Source: Rhodothermales bacterium (GTDB taxonomy: Bacteria > Bacteroidota > Rhodothermia > Rhodothermales > VXPQ01). From it: 64,000 bases of DNA. The stretch covers positions 2,439,584-2,503,583 of the forward strand of contig OX638293.1 in assembly GCA_951812335.1 (NCBI GenBank), read 5' to 3'. Under the pieces are notes generated by a model, which was not told the origin of the DNA, made no database searches, and saw only the letters and a program-made list of their open reading frames with translations. Positions 44,900 to 54,022 of the stretch are shown here, piece by piece; within the stretch, counting starts at the first letter, position 1; the number at the start of each line of letters is the position of its first letter. Made by a program: the position numbers and the translations under genes.

Positions 44900-46447
44900 A
44901 TGCATACAGATGCCCGAACTCTGGAGGACGGCGCCCTCATTGAAGGCGATCTCTGCATCGTCGGCGCCGGCGCTGCCGGCATCAGCATGGCCATGGAATG
45001 GATAGGAACGCCCTACACCGTCATTTTGCTTGAAGGCGGGGGGTTCAACTATGAACCGCAGATGCAGGCCCTCTATGCCGGCAAAAGCATTGGCGATCCG
45101 TATCAGGTGCCCCTCGAAGTCGCACGGCTCCATTACTTTGGCGGCACCACCGGGCACTGGGCCGGCTGGTGTGCGCCCATGGACCCCATCGATTTCCAAA
45201 AACGCGACTGGGTGCCCCATAGCGGCTGGCCGTTCCGGAAAGAACACCTCGACCCATTCTATGAACGCGCACAAGCCTATGTCGAACTGGGGCCCTATGT
45301 ATATGACGCAGCCGACTATGAAGCCAAATATCCCCCGCAGCAGCGGCTGCCGTTCGACGAAGAAAAGATATGGACGAAGATGTGGCAGTTCAGTCTGCCA
45401 ACACGATTCGGGACACGGTACCGGGATACGATTATCGATGCGGAAAATCTTCATCTTTACACCTACGCCAACGTCACGGAGATCGAAGCGAACGAGTCGG
45501 TACGGGCCGTGGCCGGATTGCGGACGCAAACCATCGACGGCAAGCATCACCGTGTTCGGGCCCGGCGCTACGTGCTGTCCTGCGGATCGATTCAGAATGC
45601 CCGGATCCTATTGGCCTCCAATGCGCAGGCGCCCGCCGGGCTGGGCAATGACCACGATCTGGTGGGGCGCTTTTTCATGGAACACTTCGAGATGGGCGGA
45701 GCGCAGTTGATCCTGGAGAAGCCGGACCCTATGCCTATGTACGCGTTCCGATTGGGCGGGGAACGGCCGCCCAGTGGAGAACTGGCGTTGACCGAGCAGG
45801 CTCAGCGGACGCATCGTATTCTCAACGGCACTGCCTCGCTACGGCCGGGGACCTTTCCCGAAGAGATGAGGAGTTTTTTTCAGAGATTTTCGGAAGGCGC
45901 TCTCGGACAACGGATGCGCAGTGACGAACAGGAAGGGGAAGAGCCGCAGCGCCCCCCCAACCGACCCGCTACATCTGACGAGGGGCGTCGTGATTATCGG
46001 CTCCAGTCACGCGCCGAGCAAATGCCTAACCCCGCCTCCCGTGTCGTGCTCAGTGCCGAGAAGGATGCGCTGGGGATGCCCTATGCCGATTTGCACTGGG
46101 AACTGTCGGAGTTGGACAAAAGGTCGATGCGAACCTTTTTCGAAATTGTGGCGCATGAATTCGGCCGAACCGGGCTGGGCCGGGTTCAAATACTGGACTG
46201 GTTGCTCGAAGACGATACCACCTGGCCATCCTTTCTGAGTGGAGGGTTTCATCACATGGGCACGACGCGCATGCATGAGGATCCGAAGCAAGGGGTGCTC
46301 GACGCCAACGCAAAGGTGCATAGCCTCGAGAATCTGTATGTAGCCGGCGCCTCGGCTTTCCCAACGTCAGGAGCTCCGAATCCAACACTGACGTTGATTG
46401 CGCTGAGCTTGCGATTGTCGGACCATCTCAAGCATAAAACCCGGTAA
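44900..46447 (+). CDS. GMC family FAD-dependent oxidoreductase (sugar dehydrogenase type)
   Basis: A 515-residue flavoprotein. The FAD dinucleotide motif LCIVGAGAAGISMA is near the N-terminus, with GTTGHWAGWCAPMD next and the C-terminal GMC signature HHMGTTRMHEDP and YVAGASAFPTSGAPNPTLT. It has no signal peptide of its own, consistent with export piggy-backed on the Tat-targeted small subunit 13 bp upstream. Such pairs oxidise sugars or sugar alcohols in the periplasm and pass electrons to a cytochrome. The exact sugar is unknown. Confidence 0.9.
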   Translation: MHTDARTLEDGALIEGDLCIVGAGAAGISMAMEWIGTPYTVILLEGGGFNYEPQMQALYAGKSIGDPYQVPLEVARLHYFGGTTGHWAGWCAPMDPIDFQKRDWVPHSGWPFRKEHLDPFYERAQAYVELGPYVYDAADYEAKYPPQQRLPFDEEKIWTKMWQFSLPTRFGTRYRDTIIDAENLHLYTYANVTEIEANESVRAVAGLRTQTIDGKHHRVRARRYVLSCGSIQNARILLASNAQAPAGLGNDHDLVGRFFMEHFEMGGAQLILEKPDPMPMYAFRLGGERPPSGELALTEQAQRTHRILNGTASLRPGTFPEEMRSFFQRFSEGALGQRMRSDEQEGEEPQRPPNRPATSDEGRRDYRLQSRAEQMPNPASRVVLSAEKDALGMPYADLHWELSELDKRSMRTFFEIVAHEFGRTGLGRVQILDWLLEDDTTWPSFLSGGFHHMGTTRMHEDPKQGVLDANAKVHSLENLYVAGASAFPTSGAPNPTLTLIALSLRLSDHLKHKTR

Positions 46448-46536
46448 GGAGGCGTAACGTCCGGTTACCTGAAACAGAAGGCGCAACGATCAAGTGCACC
46501 ACAATAATTACGAGCTTCCAACAGGATCTTTTGAAA

Positions 46537-46612
46537 TGGAGCCAACGACCGGACTCGAACCGGTGACCTGCTCATTACGAGTGAGCTGCTCTACCAACTG
46601 AGCTACGTTGGC
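46537..46612 (-). tRNA. tRNA-Thr (anticodon CGT), CCA encoded
   Basis: Minus-strand cloverleaf: 7-bp acceptor stem GCCAACG with CGTTGGC, D arm GCTC/GAGC, anticodon stem GCTCA/TGAGC around the loop CTCGTAA (anticodon CGT, reading ACG), T arm ACCGG/CCGGT with TTCGAGT, discriminator T, and CCA in the genome. All stems are complete. It stands alone between the GMC gene and the DAHP synthase gene. Confidence 0.97.
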
Positions 46613-46809
46613 CGATAGATGCGCCGCTTACGACGAAGCGCCCCTCTCACGCATGACCTTCCGACTTGATCCCGGCATGATCGACATTGCCGGAAGGCCA
46701 CTGAGCATCTTCCTGGAAACACGCCGCTCCACATGAAACGCAATGTGTTTCCAGGCGTTCGTGTGTACCTTGCGCATACTTCGCTCCGTATCCTTGCATT
46801 TCATCGGAC

Positions 46810-48183
46810 GTGCCCCTTCCCCCTGCCATAAAAGATTGGAGTCCTGCGTCCTGGCGAGAGCGGTCTGCGATGCAACAAGCCACGTACCGCGATCAGGCCG
46901 AATTGTCCGAAGCGCTGGCGCAGTTACACGCTTTGCCCCCGCTCGTGACATCCTGGGAAATCCATGTGCTCAAAAAACAGATTGCCGAAGCAACGCAAGG
47001 ACAGCGTTTTATCCTGCAGGGCGGCGAATGTGCGGAACACTTCGACGAATGCAGTGCGGAGATTATCGCCAATCGCCTGAAGGTGCTCCTTCAGATGAGC
47101 CTCGTGCTGATCTTCGGGATCCGGACACGCGTCGTACGGATAGGCCGCTTCGCCGGCCAGCATGCCAAGCCTCGCTCTGCCGGTACGGAGACACGCAATG
47201 GAGTAACGCTCCCGAGCTACCGAGGCGACATCGTCAACGGCGCAGCGTTCACACCCGAAGCGCGCGAACCGGACCCCAGGCGCATGCTGCGCGCCCATGC
47301 GCATTCCGCGATGACGCTGAATCTCGTCCGGGCGCTCACCAATACGGGGTTTGCGGATCTCCACCACCCGGAATACTGGAATCTCGATTTCATCCACCGT
47401 ACACCGCTGGAAAAAGAATACCGGCAGATCCTGGAATCCATTCGAGAGACCGTTGCATTCATTGAAACCGTCTCGGGCAACCCGCTTCACAGTCTGGAAC
47501 GCACCCAGTTCTTCACCAGCCACGAAGCATTGCACCTGCTTTACGAAGAAGCTTTCACGCGCAGCGTGCCGCACAATGAAGGCATATTCAATCTGGCAAC
47601 CCACTTCCCGTGGATCGGCGCCAGAACTTCAGACTACGAGGGAGCCCACATCGAATACGCACGGGGGCTTGTCAATCCGATCGGCGTGAAAGTGGGACCC
47701 TTCATGGCTCCGGAGGACCTGGTGCGCATCGTACGAATCCTGAACCCCGAAAACGACCCCGGTCGACTCGTACTCATTCATCGTCTGGGCGCCGGCTGCA
47801 TCGCCGATCTCCTGCCGCCCCTGATCCGGGTCGTGCAGGCTACGGGTACGCCGGTACTGTGGATGAGCGATCCCATGCACGGAAATACCGAGTTGACGGA
47901 CACAGGTATCAAGACCCGGCGTTTCGAAAACATTCTGGACGAACTCGAACAGGCATTTGACATTCATGCTGCGGAGGGTTCGCATCTCGGCGGCGTGCAT
48001 TTCGAACTCGCGGGAGAAGACGTTACCGAATGTACGGGCGGCGCAAGCGGCCTGGAGGACACGGATCTGGTGCGCGCCTACAAATCGCAAGTCGATCCGC
48101 GGCTGAATTACGAACAAGCGCTGGAAATGGCATTTCTCATCGTGAGAAAGAAAAATCGCATGGAAAACAAATCGGCTCAATGA
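46810..48183 (+). CDS. Class II 3-deoxy-7-phosphoheptulonate (DAHP) synthase
   Basis: Condenses phosphoenolpyruvate and erythrose 4-phosphate, the first step of the shikimate pathway. A 457-residue plant-type (class II) enzyme: FILQGGECAEHFDEC, VVRIGRFAGQHAKPRS, YRGDIVNG, LVNPIGVKVGPFM, WMSDPMHGNTEL and GVHFELAGEDVTECTGGA, including the metal-binding Cys, His, Glu and Asp. The frame opens at GTG 46810. Its stop overlaps the ATG of the next TonB receptor gene by 4 bp, an odd coupling between amino-acid synthesis and an outer-membrane receptor. Confidence 0.94.
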   Translation: MPLPPAIKDWSPASWRERSAMQQATYRDQAELSEALAQLHALPPLVTSWEIHVLKKQIAEATQGQRFILQGGECAEHFDECSAEIIANRLKVLLQMSLVLIFGIRTRVVRIGRFAGQHAKPRSAGTETRNGVTLPSYRGDIVNGAAFTPEAREPDPRRMLRAHAHSAMTLNLVRALTNTGFADLHHPEYWNLDFIHRTPLEKEYRQILESIRETVAFIETVSGNPLHSLERTQFFTSHEALHLLYEEAFTRSVPHNEGIFNLATHFPWIGARTSDYEGAHIEYARGLVNPIGVKVGPFMAPEDLVRIVRILNPENDPGRLVLIHRLGAGCIADLLPPLIRVVQATGTPVLWMSDPMHGNTELTDTGIKTRRFENILDELEQAFDIHAAEGSHLGGVHFELAGEDVTECTGGASGLEDTDLVRAYKSQVDPRLNYEQALEMAFLIVRKKNRMENKSAQ

Positions 48184-50447
48184 TCGCGCTCCTGTCACGG
48201 AACGTTCGTATCCTTCTCGGGCTTGTCGGGTTCGCGTTATTATTCATGCCGGGCCGCGTCCATGCGCAGCAGCAGCACGCCGCCGTGCGAGGGTTCGTAA
48301 CATCCCTGGAGGACGGACAACCTCTCCAGGGGGTACATGTCATTCTTACACGGGACGACGCCATTCTCGGCGCCGTAACCGATCCCGACGGGATATACCT
48401 GATAGGCCGTGTTCCGGAAGGGCGGTACATACTCCGGGCCACATTTATCGGATTCCAGACCTTTGCGGACACCCTCGACCTTGCAGCGGGCGACTCAAGG
48501 CACCTCGACATTGCACTGGCCGGGCAACAAGCCGCAATAGGCGAAATCGTAGTCGAGGCCGAACGGGAAACAGGCGCTGCCCGCGTGACCGCAGGCCAGC
48601 AACGAGTGCTCCCGCAAGACATCGAGTTGATCCCTTCGCCCAGCGTTTCCGGCGATCTCGTCAACTACCTTGCCGCTCAGCCCGGCGTGGTATCCATGGG
48701 AGATCGTGGAGGACAGATCTTCATTCGAGGCGGGGAGCCCTCCCAGAACCTTACGCTGCTCGACGGCATGAATATCTACCAGCCGTTCCACCTGCTGGGG
48801 TTCTATTCGGCGTTCCCATCGGACATCATCAATAATGCGGATATCTATGCGGGCGGATTCGGCGCTGAATTTTCGGGACGCCTCTCCTCCGTGATCGACG
48901 TACAAACACGCAACGGCAACAAACGGCGCTACGAAGCAGGCGTCGCGCTGACGCCCTTCGTGAATTCGGCCCGTCTGGAAGGACCGCTTGTAGGGAATAT
49001 CTCCTTCCTCGGCTCTGCCCGTATCTCGACCCTCGAAGAAGTGGCGGCCCTCTATGTGGCGGACGACCTGCCCTACCGGTTCGGCGACCTGTTCGGCAAG
49101 ATGCACATCCCGATCGCGCGGAATCACCAGACTTCCGTTTCGACGGTGCATACGTTCGACCGGGGCACGTTGGCGGAACCGACGCTCTTCAGCTCCAACA
49201 ATGAGATTCGCTGGAAAAACACCGCGCTCGGCGTACGACATCTCGTGCTCCCCGGGTCGCTCCCCATCCTCGGCGAAGCGCTGTTTTCCTGGTCCCGCCT
49301 CCAAACAGAGTTCGGGCCGAGCGACGAGCCATCCCGAACCACTGACGTGGACAATTATAATCTCGAGGTCAATTTTACCAACTTCGGGCAACGCGTTGAA
49401 GTGGGATGGGGTTTCTTCGTGCGTAATGTCGAACTCACCGCAGACCTCGGAGGAGCCTACCAGAACATTGTAGACAACTTCGTCCGCTCGACCAATGCAG
49501 GCGGCTGGGCGGAACCGGAATTCGACTTTGGCAACGGCTTCCGATTGCGGGTCGGAGCAGTCGGGCAGTTTTTCGGCAATTCGGGCTTCTTCGTGGAGCC
49601 ACGCATGCGTGGTGTCTTTGAACGAGGCATACATCAGTGGAGTATGGCCGCCGGCATGTACCGGCAAAACATCATCGGGTTAAGTGATCGGCGCGACGCC
49701 GCCAGTATCTTTACGGCCTACGCAGAGGCGCCAACCGGGGAAGTTCCGGTCGCTCTGCATAGCATTGCCGGGTATCGGATCACGCCCTCTTCCTCCCTCG
49801 AGGTTTCGGCGGAAGCGTTCTACAAAAATCTCCGTAACCTGTTTATTGCGGAATGGACGTCTTTCCCTCGTTTCACGACGCGACTTCAGCCGGCGGACGG
49901 TCAGGTTATCGGCATGGACCTCCGCGTAGAGTTCCGCCGTCCGAATTTTTACGCCTTCCTCAACTACGGCTACTCCTCGACCCGGTACAACGCTATGCAG
50001 GAATCGTTGCCTGTATGGTTCGGCGCGGATCGGCTCGCCTTCCGTCCTCCGCACGACCGGCGCCACCAGCTCAACCTGATCCTGAGCGGGTCCATGTACG
50101 GGTTCGACATGAGCGCCCGCTGGAATATCGGATCGGGCCTTCCCTATACCCAGGTACGCGGTTTCGACGGATTCATTCTTATGGATGGCGTGGTGGATGT
50201 GGAAGGTATACAGGGCTTTCCGCGCGTGATCTACGATCGGCCCTACGAGGGTATTCTCCCCACATACCACCGGTTCGACGTAATGATCGAGCGGAAGATG
50301 TCCACGCGCGCGGCGGACATCACCTTACACATCGGCGCGATCAACACCTACAACCGCCCCAATCTTTTTGCCCTGGACGTATTCACCCTGCGGCGAACCG
50401 ACCAGCTCCCCTTCGTTCCCACTGCGGGCATCGAGATCGAATTCTGA
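48180..50447 (+). CDS. TonB-dependent receptor with carboxypeptidase-regulatory-like domain
   Basis: A 755-residue outer-membrane receptor. The ATG at 48180 overlaps the DAHP synthase stop and starts a signal peptide ending RVHAQ. Residues about 30-115 are the regulatory-like beta-sandwich (AVRGFVTSLEDGQPLQGVHV, ILRATFIGFQTF). The plug has QIFIRGGEPSQNLTLLDGMN and SGRLSSVIDVQTRNG. The barrel ends in FVPTAGIEIEF. It is followed after 2 bp by a DUF4249-like lipoprotein, a common pairing in Bacteroidota. Confidence 0.92.
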   Translation: MIALLSRNVRILLGLVGFALLFMPGRVHAQQQHAAVRGFVTSLEDGQPLQGVHVILTRDDAILGAVTDPDGIYLIGRVPEGRYILRATFIGFQTFADTLDLAAGDSRHLDIALAGQQAAIGEIVVEAERETGAARVTAGQQRVLPQDIELIPSPSVSGDLVNYLAAQPGVVSMGDRGGQIFIRGGEPSQNLTLLDGMNIYQPFHLLGFYSAFPSDIINNADIYAGGFGAEFSGRLSSVIDVQTRNGNKRRYEAGVALTPFVNSARLEGPLVGNISFLGSARISTLEEVAALYVADDLPYRFGDLFGKMHIPIARNHQTSVSTVHTFDRGTLAEPTLFSSNNEIRWKNTALGVRHLVLPGSLPILGEALFSWSRLQTEFGPSDEPSRTTDVDNYNLEVNFTNFGQRVEVGWGFFVRNVELTADLGGAYQNIVDNFVRSTNAGGWAEPEFDFGNGFRLRVGAVGQFFGNSGFFVEPRMRGVFERGIHQWSMAAGMYRQNIIGLSDRRDAASIFTAYAEAPTGEVPVALHSIAGYRITPSSSLEVSAEAFYKNLRNLFIAEWTSFPRFTTRLQPADGQVIGMDLRVEFRRPNFYAFLNYGYSSTRYNAMQESLPVWFGADRLAFRPPHDRRHQLNLILSGSMYGFDMSARWNIGSGLPYTQVRGFDGFILMDGVVDVEGIQGFPRVIYDRPYEGILPTYHRFDVMIERKMSTRAADITLHIGAINTYNRPNLFALDVFTLRRTDQLPFVPTAGIEIEF

Positions 50448-50449
50448 TT

Positions 50450-51475
50450 ATGCGCTTTGCATCCCTGCAAAATACGACCCTGGGCATCCTGGTTGCCGCT
50501 GCCTTTCTTGCTTCCTGCGAGACGGCTGTCAACCCGCTCATCGGCGAACCGCGCCCCTTCACGATCTGGGGACTTCTGGACGCCGCGGCAGACACCCAGC
50601 GCGTACGCATCTTTGCTATCGAAGGGGAACCCGGTATCGACCGACCCGGCAACCTGGATGCCGCCGTAACGACTACGGACCTCGAAACCGGAGAAACGCT
50701 GGCCTGGACGCCCTACAAGGTAACGTACGACGATGGCGTTACAGCACATCTCTTCGAAGCAGCGTTTCGTCCGGTGCATGGACACCGCTACCGCCTTGAC
50801 ATCGTCCGGTCGGACGGGGCCGTATCCAGCGCCACGGTGAAGGTGCCGCCCGAGGTGGACTTCACGATCGAACGCTCGGATACCAGCCCGATAGTCTATG
50901 CCTACGTACGAGGAGATCCGCTTCCCAACCTGCTGGGCGTCGAAATGCGATACGAAGCCACTAACGTACCCCCCGCCCAGACCTGGCCCACCGACCTGAA
51001 ACTCCATCCGGTCGTTAACTATCCTGTGGAAATATCCTATCAGGGTACGGAGGACAGAGTGAGGGACGGTGTGCGGTACGATATCAACATGGTAAACGAT
51101 TTCGAGATCGTAGAGGAGGTATACAAAAGCAAATGCCTGGTGACCGATGGCAACCCCAATATCGCCCTGCGCCGCATCGAGTTTCATTTTATAGCGGCGA
51201 ACGAAGAATGGAGTCCGCCGGGAGGCGTGTTCGATCCCGAGGTGCTCATCGAACCCGGCGCTCTTTCCAATATTGAAAACGGATACGGCTTCTTCGGCGC
51301 AGGCGTGGTGGTCGCCGAGCGGTGGACCCCCCCGAAAAGCCTGCGAAACTTTATCGGATTCAGTTCGGAGCAGGGATGCTCTCTAGTGCCAAGCGCCACC
51401 AACCCGTCATGCACCGCTCCACCCATTCCGTGCCTCGACAATGTCAACGAAGATGTCTGGAGTCTTTATTTTTGA
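50450..51475 (+). CDS. DUF4249-like lipoprotein
   Basis: A 341-residue lipoprotein with lipobox FLASC near residue 22. The extracellular beta-sandwich pattern (RPFTIWGLLDAAADTQRVRI, TTTDLETGETLAW, GHRYRLDIVRSDG, SATVKVPPEV) and the Cys-containing C-terminus resemble DUF4249, usually encoded right after a TonB receptor and thought to act as its surface partner. It starts 2 bp after the receptor stop. Its 3' end overlaps the convergent mnmA by 10 bp. Confidence 0.75.
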   Translation: MRFASLQNTTLGILVAAAFLASCETAVNPLIGEPRPFTIWGLLDAAADTQRVRIFAIEGEPGIDRPGNLDAAVTTTDLETGETLAWTPYKVTYDDGVTAHLFEAAFRPVHGHRYRLDIVRSDGAVSSATVKVPPEVDFTIERSDTSPIVYAYVRGDPLPNLLGVEMRYEATNVPPAQTWPTDLKLHPVVNYPVEISYQGTEDRVRDGVRYDINMVNDFEIVEEVYKSKCLVTDGNPNIALRRIEFHFIAANEEWSPPGGVFDPEVLIEPGALSNIENGYGFFGAGVVVAERWTPPKSLRNFIGFSSEQGCSLVPSATNPSCTAPPIPCLDNVNEDVWSLYF

Positions 51476-52623
51476 AACTCCAGAGAAGCACTATGATGGG
51501 CCGGCTCCCCCACCTGCTCGATCCAGCCGCCGCCCACCACATCGTCGCCCTCGTACAGCACCACGGACTGCCCGCGCGTGACGGCCTGACGCGGCGTGGC
51601 GAAGGCTACGTGGAGTTCATCCGGCCCTTCTTGCCGGACCATACCGGACACGCCCGGATCGTTGTAACGGATTTTCACGTCCACCGGCAATGCGTCGTCA
51701 AGATGTTCGTATTTCACAAGATTGATCTGCCGGGCCGTGAGCGCGCCGCGGAATAACTCGTCGCGCGACCCCAGAACAATGGTATTCGTTTCGGCGTCGA
51801 TATCGATCACGTAGGCCGGATACCCGAGCGCCACGCCAAGACCCCGGCGCTGTCCGATCGTGTAAAACGGATACCCCTCATGCTTCCCGACGGTAGCCCC
51901 GTCCGAGGTCACGAACAATCCTCCCGATACTTCCTCCGCCAACCCGTCCACGCGGTCTTTAAGAAACCGCCGGTAATCGTTGTCCGGGATGAAGCATATC
52001 TCGTAGGAATCGGGCTTGTCCGCCACGCGGTCCAGCCCGTACGCAGCAGCCATTTCCCGGATAGCCGGCTTCTCGAATGCGCCCAGGGGCAGCAAGGTGC
52101 GGGCCAGATGCTCCTGGGACACCCCCCACAAGGCATAACTCTGATCCTTGCGAGCGTCAAGCCCCTTCATCAGCACGATGCGGCCCGTGGATTCTTCGCG
52201 CCGCAGCCGGGCGTAATGCCCCGTCGCAATGTAGTTGCAATCCAGTTGCTCGGCCCGGCGCATCAGCGCCGCCCACTTTATATGCGTATTGCACAACACA
52301 CACGGATTGGGCGTGCGGCCAGCAAGATATTCGCCCGTGAACCGCTCGATCACCCAGTCGCCGAATTCCTCGCGGATGTCTACGATAAAATGAGCAAAGC
52401 CATACTTCACGGCGACGGAGCGCGCATCGTTCATGGATTCGAGCGTGCAACACCCCACTTCCTTGTCCCCGCGCTTTCCGGTGCGCCCGCCGCTGCGAGC
52501 GTAATCCCACGTCTTCATGGTGACGCCGACCACCTCGTAACCCTGCTCGTGCAGCATGACCGCCGCAACCGACGAATCCACGCCGCCGCTCATAGCCACC
52601 AGTACCCGTCCCTTCCTGTTCAT
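51466..52623 (-). CDS. mnmA: tRNA-specific 2-thiouridylase MnmA
   Basis: Thiolates U34 of tRNAs for Lys, Glu and Gln. A 385-residue protein with the PP-loop ATPase motif VAMSGGVDSSVAA at the N-terminus, the catalytic Cys in NPCVLCN, GHYAR, the second catalytic Cys in SYEICFIPD, and GQRRGLGVALG in the C-terminal half. Full length, with all key residues present. Its ATG is 20 bp from a mini-copy of the repeat family, which lies in its leader. Confidence 0.97.
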   Translation of the reverse strand: MNRKGRVLVAMSGGVDSSVAAVMLHEQGYEVVGVTMKTWDYARSGGRTGKRGDKEVGCCTLESMNDARSVAVKYGFAHFIVDIREEFGDWVIERFTGEYLAGRTPNPCVLCNTHIKWAALMRRAEQLDCNYIATGHYARLRREESTGRIVLMKGLDARKDQSYALWGVSQEHLARTLLPLGAFEKPAIREMAAAYGLDRVADKPDSYEICFIPDNDYRRFLKDRVDGLAEEVSGGLFVTSDGATVGKHEGYPFYTIGQRRGLGVALGYPAYVIDIDAETNTIVLGSRDELFRGALTARQINLVKYEHLDDALPVDVKIRYNDPGVSGMVRQEGPDELHVAFATPRQAVTRGQSVVLYEGDDVVGGGWIEQVGEPAHHSASLEFQK

Positions 52624-52643
52624 GGTTTGTCCTATGTTGCTAC

Positions 52644-52682
52644 AGGATACTCCGATTAGGTCCGCAAATCTCAGCGTATCCT
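52644..52682. repeat. 39-bp mini-palindrome of the repeat family (copy G)
   Basis: GGATACTCCGATTAGG on the left and, inverted, GGATACGCTGAGATTTG on the right, with only a few bases between. It fills most of the gap between the mnmA start and the SDR stop, and its right boundary overlaps the SDR stop codon (TAG followed by GATAC). Confidence 0.72.
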
Positions 52683-53496
52683 ACAATACGTGCTTCGACC
52701 ACCCGCCGTCCACGGGAAACCCTACGCCGGTTATGTACGCGGCCCGCCTGCTTACGAGAAAAGCCGCCGCCGCCGCAAACTCCTCCGGTTCGGCAATGCG
52801 CCGCAGCGCATTGTTTTCGGCCCATCCGGCCTCGACCTCTTCGACGGGAGTCCCTGACGTCGAGGCAAGGTGTGCCGCCAGTTCCTTCAACCGTTCCGTA
52901 CGCGTATACCCCGGCAAAATGGTATTGACCGTAATACCCGCCGGACCCAATTCCTCCGAAAGGGTCTTTGCGAAGCCTTGTACCCCGGCGCGGGTCGCAT
53001 TGGAAAGGTACAGACCGGGAATCGGGCGTTTGGCTGAAATCGACGTGATCATCAGAATGCGGGCATGCGGATCATCGGCCGCCGCAGCCGCCCGCAAATG
53101 CGGCAACGCCGCCCGGCACAACTGGATGGTGCTTATCAGGTTCAATTCAATCGCTGCACGCCACGTTTCGAGGGACAAATCGTCGATATAGCCCGGGGGC
53201 GGCCCGCCGGCGTTCGTCACCAGGATATGCAGCCCGCCGAAATGCGCGTAAGTCCGCTCGATCGCATCGTCCACATCACGCTCTTTCGTCACATCGCACA
53301 CAAGCGGAAGAATGCGCTTCCGATCGACGCCGGCTTCCCGCGCCACACGGTCGGCAGCCGCTGCAATACGCCTCTCGTTCCGGGAACAGATCGCTATGCA
53401 AGCCCCTTCCCGGGCAAGTGCGACGGCCACGGCATGCCCCAACCCGCTGCTGGCGCCGGCTATAAATGCGATCCGTCCTTCGATACCCAGGTCCAT
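52681..53496 (-). CDS. SDR family oxidoreductase lacking the usual YxxxK lysine
   Basis: A 271-residue Rossmann-fold dehydrogenase/reductase (start at 53496, MDLGIEGRIAFIAG). The cofactor motif GASSGLG and the NAG segment TNAGGPPPG are present, as is the C-terminal PVDGGW. In the active-site helix the usual Tyr-x-x-x-Lys reads YLSNATRAG, so the Lys is replaced by Thr. A known SDR branch has this SNA-R-AG form, but its activity is not well defined. The stop codon is at the edge of repeat copy G. Confidence 0.87.
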   Translation of the reverse strand: MDLGIEGRIAFIAGASSGLGHAVAVALAREGACIAICSRNERRIAAAADRVAREAGVDRKRILPLVCDVTKERDVDDAIERTYAHFGGLHILVTNAGGPPPGYIDDLSLETWRAAIELNLISTIQLCRAALPHLRAAAAADDPHARILMITSISAKRPIPGLYLSNATRAGVQGFAKTLSEELGPAGITVNTILPGYTRTERLKELAAHLASTSGTPVEEVEAGWAENNALRRIAEPEEFAAAAAFLVSRRAAYITGVGFPVDGGWSKHVL

Positions 53497-53581
53497 GATC
53501 TTTGACAAATATTCGCTTGTGAAAACCCGATACAATTACGAAAGTTAGGCATACACTCCATTTTTTAACAGCAGCGGCTTC

Positions 53582-53989
53582 ATGAACAACCACAGCTCGG
53601 ACCAATCGACATCCCGTCGCGCCGTCAAAACCCCGCTGGCTCCGGCAGCCATAGGCCCCTACAATCAGGGCATTCTCGCCGGAAACACGCTCTATTGCTC
53701 CGGACAGCTGGGAATCGATCCCGAAACGGGGAGCATGGTGCCCGGCGGCGCAGAGGCCGAAACGGAACGCGTGCTGAAAAACCTCGGCGCCGTGCTCAAA
53801 GCCGCACAAATGGATTACAGAAATGTCGTTCGTTGCACGGTGTTCCTGGCGGACATCAACGACTATGGGATCGTGAACGATGTATACGCCCGGTATTTTT
53901 CGGAACTCCCCCCTGCCCGCGAAGCCGTGGAAGTTGCCGCGCTACCCCGGGGTGCACGGGTGGAAATCTCCTGTATTGCAGTCCGGTAG
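53582..53989 (+). CDS. ridA: RidA family protein (enamine/imine deaminase)
   Basis: A 135-residue YjgF/RidA protein that hydrolyses reactive enamine or imine products of PLP enzymes. Signature pieces: APAAIGPYNQGILAGNTLYC, CSGQLGIDPETG, the arginine in VVRCTVFLADINDY, and PPAREAVEVAALPRGARVEI. The N-terminus has a roughly 15-residue extension beyond the family core. It is divergent from the SDR gene and convergent with apt. Confidence 0.93.
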   Translation: MNNHSSDQSTSRRAVKTPLAPAAIGPYNQGILAGNTLYCSGQLGIDPETGSMVPGGAEAETERVLKNLGAVLKAAQMDYRNVVRCTVFLADINDYGIVNDVYARYFSELPPAREAVEVAALPRGARVEISCIAVR

Positions 53990-54022
53990 CACCCGGATCC
54001 GGGACTGTCCGCCCCCGGTGCA

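Noticed and set aside
46628-46804. A 58-codon basic frame on the minus strand between tRNA-Thr and the DAHP synthase gene
   Set aside because: No RBS, no recognisable domain and it spans a small inverted repeat (GGAAACAC near 46717 and GTGTTTCC near 46745), so it may be non-coding.
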